NCBI GenBank assembly: GCA_900542965.1
Contig: UQPY01000084.1
Span: forward strand, 1 to 6,771
Length of the DNA stretch: 6,771 nt
Direction of reading: 5' to 3'
From: an uncultured Collinsella sp.
Lineage (GTDB): Bacteria; Actinomycetota; Coriobacteriia; Coriobacteriales; Coriobacteriaceae
The first letter of the stretch is position 1. Each line of letters opens with the position of its first letter. Positions 1 to 6,771 of this stretch are shown piece by piece. Under the pieces are notes generated by a model. That model made no database searches and was not told the origin of the DNA. It saw nothing but the letters and a program-made list of their open reading frames with translations. The position numbers and the translations under genes are program-made.

Positions 1-27
1 GCAGCGTCAGATGTGTATAAGAGACAG
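1..27 (+). other. Illumina Nextera (Tn5) adapter contamination at contig end
   Basis: Bases 9-27 read AGATGTGTATAAGAGACAG, the 19-bp hyperactive Tn5 mosaic end used in Nextera/tagmentation libraries. Bases 1-8 (GCAGCGTC) are the bases that precede it in the Read 1 (i5-side) adapter. All 27 bases match the 3' end of that 33-nt oligonucleotide by my recollection of it. On the minus strand the block reads as CTGTCTCTTATACACATCT plus adapter tail, which is how read-through of a short insert into the adapter appears. Genomic sequence begins at about base 28, inside dnaG. This is a technical artefact and not a native transposon end. Confidence 0.97.
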
Positions 28-2083
28 CCACGCCGCCGATCGACTTTTGCAGCTCGCGTTGACGCTGCGAATCCTGCGCGGCCTGAACGGTCAGCGCGCG
101 ACGGGCCTCATCATCGAGTGAACGGTCCTGGCGCAGCTTGGCCTGTGCGGCACGCATACGGCGCTTGATGGTGTAGAGCTCGAGCGTATCGAGCATAAAC
201 ACGATGTTCGTCTCGGTGGGGTGCTTGCTCGTCGCCGAGATGCGCCCGGCACTCACAAGCGTTGCCGCATCGGGACACACTGAGCGCGCCGCATCCATGC
301 AGGTTGCAGGATCGGTTCCCGGTGGCATTGCCAGAACGGCCCATGCGATGGACTCGTGACGTGGGTCAACCCACTCGATGGAGCAGATGCGGTCGGCATA
401 CGTGCGGAACAGGTCGGGGTAGCTCGTGAGCATCGTCAGCAGCTCGCGCTCCCCTGCCAAGGACTTACGCTCAAGATCGGTAAGAATCACCGGCGCTGCC
501 GCAGCCGGTGCGCCCGAACCATCAGCCACAGGAGCAGCGCCCATACCATCAGGTACGTCAATCGGCGGAAGATTGTCGACGACCTCCACGGGCGCGGCAC
601 CGTAGGCATCGAGCGGGACGTAGTCGTACGGCTCTTCTTCGACCGGTGCGGACACCGGCGGCGTCGCGCCCGATGCCCAAGCTCCGCGACCGGCATCGCG
701 AGAGCCCGACGCCCGACCGCCCGCGCTACCAGATCGCTCAGCCTGCGCCCGCTGGCGTTCATAGTTCTGTTCGCGGCGGCGCTCCGCATCCTCGCGCTTG
801 GCGACGTCGCGAAACACGCGGCCCGAGCTCGCGCGCACGGTCTCCAGATCCAAACCCAACAGATCGGCAATCTGAATAAAGTACGTATCGATCATGTAGC
901 TATCGCGCAGCGGATAGATGAGCGTGAGAGCGTCCTCCAGCGCCTTGGCTCGACCGCCCGGAGTGGTGATGTCGCTCGACTCCTGCAGCGAACGGTAGAC
1001 AAAGTCCATGAGGGGCTCGGCCGCGTCAATGCGCGCCTGCAGCTCCTGGCCACCATGCGCGGTGATGAACTCCATGGGGTCGTTGCCGTCGGGCAGCACC
1101 ACGCAGCGCAGGTCCATCGAATCCTGCTCGATAAACTGAATCGCGCGGCGAGCGGCCTTTTGACCGGCGGCGTCGCCATCGAACATATATACAATGCGCT
1201 TGGCAAAACGGGTGAGTGTCTTTACGTGATGCTCCGTCAGCGCCGTGCCCAGGGTGGCGACGACGTTTTTGATCCCTGCCTCCCAGCAGGCGATGCAGTC
1301 GGTATAGCCCTCCACCACAATGGCGGTATCCTGCGCGACGATAAACTCCTTGGCCCAGTTAAAGCCGTAGAGGTTTCGCTTTTTATGGAACACGCTCGTC
1401 TCGGCCGTGTTGAGGTACTTGGGCTGACCATCGCCCATGATGCGCCCGCCAAAGGCGATATTGTGACCCTGCTCATCAAAGATGGGAAACATCACACGGT
1501 CGTAAAAGCGGTCCGCGAGCTGTCCGCGCCCGCGGCTCACGGCCACGTTGGCGTCGATCATCTCCTGCGGGGTAAAGCCCGCCTGCGACAGATGCGATAC
1601 CAGCGCGTTGCGACCCGGCGCAAAGCCCAGGCAGTAGCGGCGACAGACATCTCCGCCCATGCCGCGGCTGGCAAAGTACTCGCGCGGACGGCTGTCCTTA
1701 CCGCGCATAAGCATGGTGTGGTAGAACTGGGCCGTCTCGGCGCACAGGTCATAGATGCGGGCACGCTTGGTGCCGCGATCGCGCTGCGCACCGGTATCGT
1801 GCAGTTCAATGCCCGCACGATCAGCCAAATAGCGGATCGACTCGGGAAAACTCAGGTTCTCGCGCTTCATGATGTAGGTAAAGACGTCGCCGCCCTCGCC
1901 GCAGCCAAAGCAGTGCCACACCTGCGTAGCAGGGATAATGTGAAACGATGGGGTCTTTTCGCCATGAAACGGGCAGCAGCCCCAAAACTCATGGCCGCGG
2001 GGCTTGAGCTCAACCGTTTCCTGCACGATGGCAACCAGGTCCGACGCCGCGCGTACCTGATCTTTTTCCTCATCGCTAATCAC
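28..2083 (-). CDS. dnaG: DNA primase DnaG, 3' end cut off by the contig end
   Basis: DnaG makes the short RNA primers for leading- and lagging-strand replication and is recruited by the replicative helicase. About 685 genuine codons are present. The N-terminal CHC2 zinc ribbon has C37-P-F-H40 and C58-F-G-C61, with the typical EKTPSF between them. The catalytic core follows (R196-V-M-F-P-I, then FGGR). The TOPRIM part has E258-G-Y-T-D262 and the metal-binding D302-G-D304. Residues about 429-531 form a linker: first an Arg/Glu-rich, probably helical stretch, then Ala/Gly/Pro-rich sequence. Residues 532 onward look like the C-terminal helicase-binding domain. The start is GTG at 2083: an in-frame TGA lies three codons upstream (2090-2092) and a good Shine-Dalgarno precedes it. 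It overlaps the end of ribF by 8 nt. The frame stays open through the adapter at 1-27, so the native stop is not in the window. E. coli DnaG is 581 residues; this one is longer mainly because of the linker. Confidence 0.96.
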
Positions 2084-3083
2084 GGATACTCACCCCCTGC
2101 TCACCCAAGTTATGACGGATATCGTCGATATTACCCTCGACGGTCGCGATCAACTCGTCCAGGGAATCGAACACGCGAGACGGACGCAGCCAGCGCGTAA
2201 ACGCCAGCGACACCGAGGCGCCATACAGGTCGCCCGCATAGCCGATCAAGTTGGCCTCGAGATGCGCCGAGGCGGCATCATCGGCATAGGTCGGCGGCAG
2301 GCCGACGTTAACGGCAGCAGGCCATACGGTATCGTCGACCAGCGCCAGACCCTCATAGACGCCATCGGCAGGCACTTGGATGCCGTCGGGCACCTGGATG
2401 TTTGCCGTGGGAAAGCCCATGTCGGAGCCCTCGTGACGGCCAGCCGCCACAACGCCGCGCAGCATATAGGGACGGCCGAGAAGCTCGGCAGCCAGCTCCA
2501 CATGACCCTGACCCAGCTCATGGCGGATACGCGTGGCGCAGATGGACTGCCCGTTAACGCAGAGCAGGTCGTGACCGTAAACGTCAACCCCACGCCCGGT
2601 ACCCCAGGCACGCATCTCGGCAACGCCCGAAGCGCCGCCGCGGCCGAGCCTAAAGTCGCTGCCTACACGAATGGAGCGAATATCGACAACGCGCGACAAC
2701 AGCGCCAGAAACCCGACATGGTCGAGTGCCGCCACGGCGGGCGTAAAGGGAACGGCCACCACCGCATCGACCCCGGTTTGAGCCAGGGCATGCAGGCGGT
2801 CGGCCGTCGTCATCAATTTTTGGGCGGGCGACGGACTCACCACGACGTCCGGATCAGGATCGAAGGTGACCACGACCGCTTTGCTGCCGTGATCATGTGC
2901 ATCGCGAATAACCGCTTCGATCAGCTCTTGGTGCCCACGATGCACGCCATCAAACACGCCAATAGCGATCGACGCGGCACCCAAGAACTCGCACCCATCA
3001 AAAGCAACGGCAGAAACGATACGGGCCTCATCCAACTCACCCGCGAAAAAGATACGCGCGAGCTCGTGGGGCGTCAGCATCAT
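2076..3083 (-). CDS. ribF: Bifunctional riboflavin kinase / FAD synthetase RibF
   Basis: This cytosolic enzyme phosphorylates riboflavin to FMN and adenylylates FMN to FAD. At 335 residues it is close to the usual length (about 300-330). The N-terminal nucleotidyltransferase domain carries G42-V-F-D-G-V-H48-R-G-H51, the HxGH nucleotide-binding signature, then FDPDP (usually FxPHP) and ICATRIR at 181-187 (usually SSTxIR), leading into LGRPY. The C-terminal riboflavin kinase domain has GFPTAN228 (T226 and N228 being the usual metal/nucleotide ligands), GVYEG, NVG..PT and E276, the likely catalytic base, before GDLYG. The segment before FPTAN reads GSDMG where GRxxG is common. The ATG at 3083 overlaps the truB stop as ATGA. 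A second ATG follows directly at 3080, and either could be used. The upstream Shine-Dalgarno is weak, so re-initiation after truB is likely. The 3' end overlaps dnaG by 8 nt. Confidence 0.95.
   Translation of the reverse strand: MMLTPHELARIFFAGELDEARIVSAVAFDGCEFLGAASIAIGVFDGVHRGHQELIEAVIRDAHDHGSKAVVVTFDPDPDVVVSPSPAQKLMTTADRLHALAQTGVDAVVAVPFTPAVAALDHVGFLALLSRVVDIRSIRVGSDFRLGRGGASGVAEMRAWGTGRGVDVYGHDLLCVNGQSICATRIRHELGQGHVELAAELLGRPYMLRGVVAAGRHEGSDMGFPTANIQVPDGIQVPADGVYEGLALVDDTVWPAAVNVGLPPTYADDAASAHLEANLIGYAGDLYGASVSLAFTRWLRPSRVFDSLDELIATVEGNIDDIRHNLGEQGVSIRD
2093..2098 (-). promoter_or_regulatory. Ribosome binding site of dnaG inside ribF
   Basis: AGGGGG stands 9 nt before the GTG at 2083, within the final codons of ribF. 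With the in-frame TGA at 2090-2092 between site and start, it leaves GTG 2083 as the only reasonable dnaG start. The GTG start and the overlap suggest that dnaG expression depends partly on ribF translation. Confidence 0.75.
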
Positions 3084-4012
3084 CGAACACCGCCGATCGC
3101 CTGCGGAAAAACGTGCTCCATCACAAAGCGGCCGCCCTCGATACGAGCAAGCGCCTTCAATCCCCCATCGAGTACGAGCGCGAACGGCGCCTTCGCCGTA
3201 TCGAAGTCCGCAAGCGCGCGTTCAACGGGAATGCGGCGGCCACAAAGCAGGTCGTCTGCAAGATTACCCGGCAAATCGACACGCGTGGCACCAAGGGCGG
3301 CGATGGGATCCAGAGCGAAGCCGGCAGCGGACTCGGCAGAGAGCTCCTCTACCGCATGACAGGCGCCAATGGAAACCACGCCGGAGGCCGTACGGCGCAG
3401 CGCGGAAATATGCGCAGCACTATCGCAGGCGCGACCCAGATCGCGAGCGAGCGCGCGAATGTAGGTGCCCTTGCTTACCGAAAACGCCACGGTCCAGACG
3501 CACGTATCGCCCTCGCCGCTCACGGCGATCAGGTCGGCGGCATAGACCTCGACGGGGCGCGGAGGCAAGTCGACCGCATTGCCCTCGCGAGCACTCTTAT
3601 AGGCGCGAACACCATTGACCGAGATGGCCGAAAAAGCTGGCGGCACCTGCAACTGCGGGCCAAGCATAGCGGCAAGCTGCTCACGGGCGTAAGCGAGATC
3701 GTGCAACTCGGGGGCAACGGGCACCGTGCGAACGGCCTCGCCCTCCGCGTCATCGGTGTTGGTCTCGACGCCAAACGAAATGTCGGCGACATAACTTTTG
3801 GTATCGAGAGTTAGCATGCCCAGCAGACGGGTCGCCTGGCCCACGCCCACCACCATGACACCCGAGGCCATGGGGTCGAGCGTACCGGCATGGCCGACGC
3901 GTCGCTCATGGAGGGCACGCCGGCACTGCGATACCACGTCGTGGGACGTGCAGCCCACCGGCTTATCGACGGCGAGCAGCATATTCAATTGAGAAGGCGT
4001 ACGACGAGCCAT
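3080..4012 (-). CDS. truB: tRNA pseudouridine(55) synthase TruB
   Basis: TruB isomerises uridine 55 in the T-loop of nearly all elongator tRNAs to pseudouridine and also acts as a tRNA-folding chaperone. The 310 residues match the family length. Motif I is LAVDKPVGCTSHD (13-25). The catalytic motif GHAGTLDP places the nucleophile at D46. K72-S-Y74 holds the conserved base-stacking tyrosine. SKGTYIR186ALARDLG is the conserved arginine motif near the active site. A TruB-type C-terminal RNA-binding segment follows (LLCGRRIPVE...). The start ATG at 4012 is favoured because the nrnA stop TAA (4028-4030) lies in the same frame just upstream, which limits the gene to this start or later ones. A modest GGATGG lies a few bases upstream (4016-4021). 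The next in-frame ATG, at residue 11, would cut into the N-terminus. The gene sits 15 nt after nrnA and overlaps ribF by 4 nt. Confidence 0.96.
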   Translation of the reverse strand: MARRTPSQLNMLLAVDKPVGCTSHDVVSQCRRALHERRVGHAGTLDPMASGVMVVGVGQATRLLGMLTLDTKSYVADISFGVETNTDDAEGEAVRTVPVAPELHDLAYAREQLAAMLGPQLQVPPAFSAISVNGVRAYKSAREGNAVDLPPRPVEVYAADLIAVSGEGDTCVWTVAFSVSKGTYIRALARDLGRACDSAAHISALRRTASGVVSIGACHAVEELSAESAAGFALDPIAALGATRVDLPGNLADDLLCGRRIPVERALADFDTAKAPFALVLDGGLKALARIEGGRFVMEHVFPQAIGGVR

Positions 4013-4027
4013 GTACCATCCAAAATG

Positions 4028-5071
4028 TTAGAGCTCGACGGTCACCGAAGCGGGATCCTCCCCTACCAGCTCGGCCAGCATGGGAAGTGCCACGGCGAGC
4101 GTCTCGCGAATCGTTCCGTTGTTGGAAAAGCCGGCGGCGGCATGATGCCCGCCACCGCCAAAGTTGGCAGCGATCTCGGACACATCGAGGTCACCCTTGG
4201 AGCGCAGGTTGCCGCGCACCTTGGTATCGCCCTCGATGCCCTTTAGGAACAGGCAGACCTCAACGCCCATCACCGAACGCACCACATCGACCAGACCGTC
4301 GCACTCATCCGAAGTGACGCCGCAGGCCTCGAGGTCGCTCTGGTACGCATAACTATATGCCACGCGACCGTGCGCCACGGTCTTGATACGACCCATAACG
4401 ATGGACTTGAGATGCAAGAACTCTACGCGCATGCTCTGGTAGACCTCGAGCGCGACGCGCGCCGGATCGGCACCGTGCGCGACCAGGCGCGAGGCGGCAT
4501 GGAACGCAGCAGCATCGGCGTTTTGATACTGAAAACGACCGGTATCGGTCACCAGGCCGCACAGCAGACACGTCGCGACACCATCACGAGCCACGATACC
4601 GCAATTATCCAAAAAGCGGTCGATGATCATGGCGCACGCCGCGGCGCCGACGCACCTCAGGCTCAGCTCGGCAAATTCCTCGCGCGCCGGATGGTGATCG
4701 AAGCACACCACATGCGACGAGCGGCGGAGCACCTCGGCAGAGTTGTTCAGACGCTCGACGACCGGCACGTCCACCGAGATGAACAGGTCTGGATTGCCGG
4801 CATACGCAGATGCCGGCACCAGACGGTCGGCGCCCTCCATAAAGCGGTAGATGCGTGGAACCGGGTCATCGTCTGCCAGCAGCAGGGCAATGTCCTTGTT
4901 GGGGAAAAACTTCATAAGCGATAAGCCCAGACCCAGCACGGAGCCCAGGGCGTCACCATCGGGAGACGTGTGTCCCGAAATCGCAATGGAGGACGCACCC
5001 TCGATGAGCTCGAGGATGCGTCGCTGAATATCTGCAGACTCGCACGATGCGAGGTCGGCGGAATTACTCAT
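4028..5071 (-). CDS. nrnA: DHH/DHHA1 phosphoesterase, NrnA-like oligoribonuclease / pAp phosphatase
   Basis: This family degrades 2-5 nt nano-RNAs and, in several members, dephosphorylates 3'-phosphoadenosine 5'-phosphate (pAp). It takes the place of Orn in many Gram-positive and actinobacterial lineages. The DHH catalytic domain shows H34-T-S-P-D38-G-D40 (motif I), D101 in SVDVP (motif II), D125-H126-H127 (motif III, the name-giving motif) and D176 in LVTDTGRF (motif IV). All metal-binding residues are therefore present. The DHHA1 domain ends in GGGGHHAAAGF (305-315), the substrate-binding glycine/histidine loop. The length of 347 residues is slightly above the usual 310-340. A short N-terminal extension of about 14 residues precedes the first helix. 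The start ATG at 5071 has AGGAGG 9 nt upstream and overlaps rbfA by 8 nt. Location between rbfA and truB is common for this family. The exact substrate preference (nano-RNA or pAp) is inferred from homology. Confidence 0.9.
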   Translation of the reverse strand: MSNSADLASCESADIQRRILELIEGASSIAISGHTSPDGDALGSVLGLGLSLMKFFPNKDIALLLADDDPVPRIYRFMEGADRLVPASAYAGNPDLFISVDVPVVERLNNSAEVLRRSSHVVCFDHHPAREEFAELSLRCVGAAACAMIIDRFLDNCGIVARDGVATCLLCGLVTDTGRFQYQNADAAAFHAASRLVAHGADPARVALEVYQSMRVEFLHLKSIVMGRIKTVAHGRVAYSYAYQSDLEACGVTSDECDGLVDVVRSVMGVEVCLFLKGIEGDTKVRGNLRSKGDLDVSEIAANFGGGGHHAAAGFSNNGTIRETLAVALPMLAELVGEDPASVTVEL

Positions 5072-5474
5072 CTAAAGCTGCCTCCTGGGCGGCATCCGCA
5101 ATTGGATAGCCGTCCTCGTCCTTTTCGATCGCAAGCGTGGCTGGAACGTTTTCCAGCGCGCGCGTGATGCGCTCGGCCTCATCGGTCGAGCGATCGATGC
5201 GAAAATCGAGCTCGGGCGTGACGCGCCAATCGAGCGAGCGGGCCAACAGGCTACGGATGCGGCCCTTGGCGCTGGCGAGCGCCTCCATGACCTCGTCGTA
5301 GCGGCTCGCGTCGCACGACACGTACACGCGCGCGAACGAGCGGTCCACCGCGACCTCGACCGCGGTCAGGGTGACCAGGTCGAGACGCGGATCGGAAACC
5401 TCAAAGAGCAGGATATAACCGAGCTTCTCGCGAAGCTGCTCGCCCAGACGGCGGGTTGCCTGCGTTTGCTTCAT
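5064..5474 (-). CDS. rbfA: 30S ribosome-binding factor RbfA
   Basis: RbfA binds immature 30S subunits and assists late maturation of 16S rRNA around the 5' helix (helix 1), and it is important for growth in the cold. The 136-residue protein is of normal size and fits one type-II KH domain. An N-terminal helix (TRRLGEQLREKLGYIL) is followed by VSDPRLDLVTLTAVEV (26-41), the most conserved block of the family, then the SFARVYVS strand. SAKGRIRSLLARSL has the helix-kink AxG motif typical of RbfA, and TPELDFRID forms the last strand. The C-terminus is an acidic tail (EKDEDG...ALDE). ATG at 5474 is preceded by AGGGGG 7 nt away, overlapping the infB stop codon. The infB-rbfA order is a very conserved bacterial gene neighbourhood. 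Confidence 0.95.
   Translation of the reverse strand: MKQTQATRRLGEQLREKLGYILLFEVSDPRLDLVTLTAVEVAVDRSFARVYVSCDASRYDEVMEALASAKGRIRSLLARSLDWRVTPELDFRIDRSTDEAERITRALENVPATLAIEKDEDGYPIADAAQEAALDE
5081..5086 (-). promoter_or_regulatory. Ribosome binding site of nrnA inside rbfA
   Basis: A perfect AGGAGG lies 9 nt before the ATG at 5071 and within the last codons of rbfA. It is the strongest Shine-Dalgarno in the window and fixes the nrnA start, making an 8-nt overlap with rbfA. Confidence 0.8.
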
Positions 5475-5481
5475 AGCGCTA

Positions 5482-5487
5482 CCCCCT
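5482..5487 (-). promoter_or_regulatory. Ribosome binding site of rbfA, overlapping the infB stop
   Basis: The strand reads AGGGGG followed by 7 nt and the rbfA ATG. Its first two bases (A, G) belong to the infB TAG stop, so a ribosome terminating on infB covers the rbfA initiation site. This supports coupled translation of the two genes. Confidence 0.7.
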
Positions 5488-6771
5488 ACTCGGTACGGGC
5501 AACCTGGTCGATGCGGTAGCCCTCAATGGTGTCGCCAGGCTTGATGTCCTGGAAGTTCTCCAGGCCAATACCGCCCTCGGAGCCGCTCTTGAGGCTCTTG
5601 GCCTCGTCCTTGTAGTGGCGCATCGAGGCGATTTTACCGTTGAAGACCACGATGCCGTCGCGCACCAGGCGTACGGAATCGGTCGCGGCGATTTCGCCCT
5701 CTTCGACGCGGACACCGGCGGCGATGCCGACTTTGGGCACCTTGAAGGTGTCCAGGACGGTCGCAGTGCCCGTGGAGACCTCAACCTCGGTGGGCTTGAG
5801 CATGCCGATACGGGCAGCGTCGAGGTCCTCGAGGCACTTGTAGATGACGTCGTAGCAACGGATCTCGACGCCCTCGCGCTCGGCGGCGGAGCGGGCCTTG
5901 CCGTCGGGACGGACGCCAAAGCCGATGATGATGGCGTTGGAAGCGTCGGCCAGGACGACGTCGGTCTCGTTGATGGCGCCAACGGCGGAGTGGATCGTGT
6001 TGATGCGCACCTCGGACTGATCCATCTTGTCGAGGGAGTCCTGAAGGGCCTCGATGGAACCCTGGACGTCGGCCTTGATGATCAGGTTGAGCTCCTTGAC
6101 CTCGGCGTCGGCGATGGTCTCGAAGAGGTTCTCGAGCGTCACGTGCTTCACACGGCTCTGCTCCTCGATACGGGCCTTGAGCGAACGCTCGTCGGCCAGC
6201 GCACGCGCCTCACGCTCGTCCTCGAACACGCGGAACTCATCGCCGGCGTTGGGGACGGACTGCAGGCCCAAGATCTCGACGGCGTCGGAGGGACCGGCCT
6301 CGGTGACGGCGTTGCCCTTGGGGTCGAGCATGGCACGGACGCGGCCATAGGTGAGGCCGGCGACTAGCGTGTCGCCCACGCGCAGGGTGCCGCGGGTCAC
6401 GAGCACGGTGGCAACCGAGCCGCGGCCCTTGTCGAGCTTAGCCTCGAGGACGTTACCCGATGCGAACGTATCGGGGTTGGCCTTGAGCTCGAGAACGTCG
6501 GCCTGGAGCAGGACGGTCTCGAGCAGGTCGTCGATACCGATCTTCTGCTTGGCCGAGATGTTGACGAACATGTTCTGTCCGCCCCACTCCTCGGGGATGA
6601 TGCCGTACTCGGTGAGCTCCTGGCGCACGCGGTCGGGGTTGGCGCCCGGCTTATCGATCTTGTTGACGGCGACGACGATGGGAACGCCGGCGGCCTTGGC
6701 GTGGTTGATCGACTCGATGGTCTGGGGCATGACGCCGTCGTCGGCAGCCACGATCAGGATGACGATATCGG
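5486..6771 (-). CDS. infB: Translation initiation factor IF-2, C-terminal part (5' end outside window)
   Basis: IF-2 is the GTPase that places initiator fMet-tRNA on the 30S subunit and promotes subunit joining. Only the last 427 residues are present. The N-terminal region and the first GTPase motifs (P-loop, DTPGH) lie beyond the right edge. The first codons encode DIVILIVAADDGVMPQT, the strand and helix just after the G3 motif. NKID (G4) is at 6653-6664 and SAK (G5) at 6548-6556. A beta-barrel domain follows, then domain 3 with ADVQGSIEAL and VGAINETDV, and the C-terminal C2 domain that binds fMet-tRNA (AGVRVEEGEI...; ENFQDIKPGDTIEGY). In C2, two normally conserved cysteines are replaced: AGC by AGV and GYECG by GSEGG. 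The stop TAG is at 5486-5488. The upstream ATG-less edge shows that this is a truncated gene and not a short protein. Confidence 0.97.
   Translation of the reverse strand, partial: DIVILIVAADDGVMPQTIESINHAKAAGVPIVVAVNKIDKPGANPDRVRQELTEYGIIPEEWGGQNMFVNISAKQKIGIDDLLETVLLQADVLELKANPDTFASGNVLEAKLDKGRGSVATVLVTRGTLRVGDTLVAGLTYGRVRAMLDPKGNAVTEAGPSDAVEILGLQSVPNAGDEFRVFEDEREARALADERSLKARIEEQSRVKHVTLENLFETIADAEVKELNLIIKADVQGSIEALQDSLDKMDQSEVRINTIHSAVGAINETDVVLADASNAIIIGFGVRPDGKARSAAEREGVEIRCYDVIYKCLEDLDAARIGMLKPTEVEVSTGTATVLDTFKVPKVGIAAGVRVEEGEIAATDSVRLVRDGIVVFNGKIASMRHYKDEAKSLKSGSEGGIGLENFQDIKPGDTIEGYRIDQVARTE

Noticed and set aside
9..27. Tn5/IS50 mosaic end as evidence of a native mobile element
   Set aside because: The 19-bp sequence is the engineered mosaic end and is preceded by library adapter bases. 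No transposase, target duplication or second end is present, and it sits exactly at the sequence terminus.
1867..2073. ATG at 2073 as the start of a small gene or of dnaG
   Set aside because: It is in a different frame from the primase and stops after 68 codons. The zinc-ribbon frame begins at GTG 2083, with a stop just upstream and a well-placed Shine-Dalgarno.
356..2200. A 614-codon plus-strand open frame opposite dnaG and the end of ribF
   Set aside because: It lies antisense to a primase whose zinc, TOPRIM and core motifs are all intact. Its translation is His/Arg/Ala-rich with no recognisable domain. Long antisense frames are expected from the strong third-position G/C bias of the sense gene.
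2112..3359. A 415-codon plus-strand open frame opposite ribF and the end of truB
   Set aside because: It spans a gene junction of two well-supported enzymes, has no recognisable motif, and is explained by the same codon-bias mirror effect.
4013..4027. Possible promoter or terminator between nrnA and truB
   Set aside because: The gap is only 15 nt and has no inverted repeat, T-run or recognisable -10/-35 pair. It holds only the truB ribosome binding region.
5615..6367. A 250-codon plus-strand open frame opposite infB, rich in Gly, Asp, Leu and Val
   Set aside because: Its composition is the mirror of the Ala/Glu/Val/Asp-rich sense codons of IF-2. There is no convincing ribosome binding site or domain.
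28..6771. An undescribed system hidden in the cluster
   Set aside because: Every frame with coding character maps to a well-known housekeeping family, the gene order is largely conventional, and no leftover non-coding or repeated structure remains to be explained.

Overview
The window is one dense block of housekeeping genes, all transcribed from right to left (minus strand). It looks like the infB-truB-ribF cluster of a GC-rich bacterium, with the DNA primase gene appended. In transcription order it holds infB (3' part, translation initiation factor IF-2), rbfA, a DHH/DHHA1 phosphoesterase of the NrnA type, truB, ribF and dnaG (almost complete, running to the left end). No gene-free stretch exceeds 15 bases. 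Junctions are 11 nt (infB-rbfA), an 8-nt overlap (rbfA-nrnA), 15 nt (nrnA-truB), an ATGA overlap of 4 nt (truB-ribF) and an 8-nt overlap (ribF-dnaG). This spacing implies a single transcript with coupled translation. I see no promoter, terminator, RNA gene, IS element or CRISPR array.

The high GC content, the strong G/C bias at third codon positions and the general look of the proteins suggest an actinobacterial genome. The class Coriobacteriia (Collinsella or a relative) is my best guess, but it is inferred from overall resemblance and not proven.

The first 27 bases are not genomic. They match the 3' end of the Illumina Nextera Read 1 transposase adapter, including the complete 19-bp Tn5 mosaic end (9-27). 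The sequence is therefore probably the end of an assembled contig with untrimmed adapter. The dnaG frame stays open through the adapter, so the last residues of a naive translation are artefactual.

Functionally the cluster joins ribosome and tRNA tasks (IF-2, 30S maturation by RbfA, tRNA U55 pseudouridylation by TruB) with nano-RNA/pAp turnover (NrnA-like), flavin cofactor synthesis (RibF) and priming of replication (DnaG). I found no undescribed system. The points worth a second look are the adapter, the ribF-dnaG fusion of two classical operon contents, substitutions in the fMet-tRNA-binding domain of IF-2, and the long low-complexity linker of DnaG.
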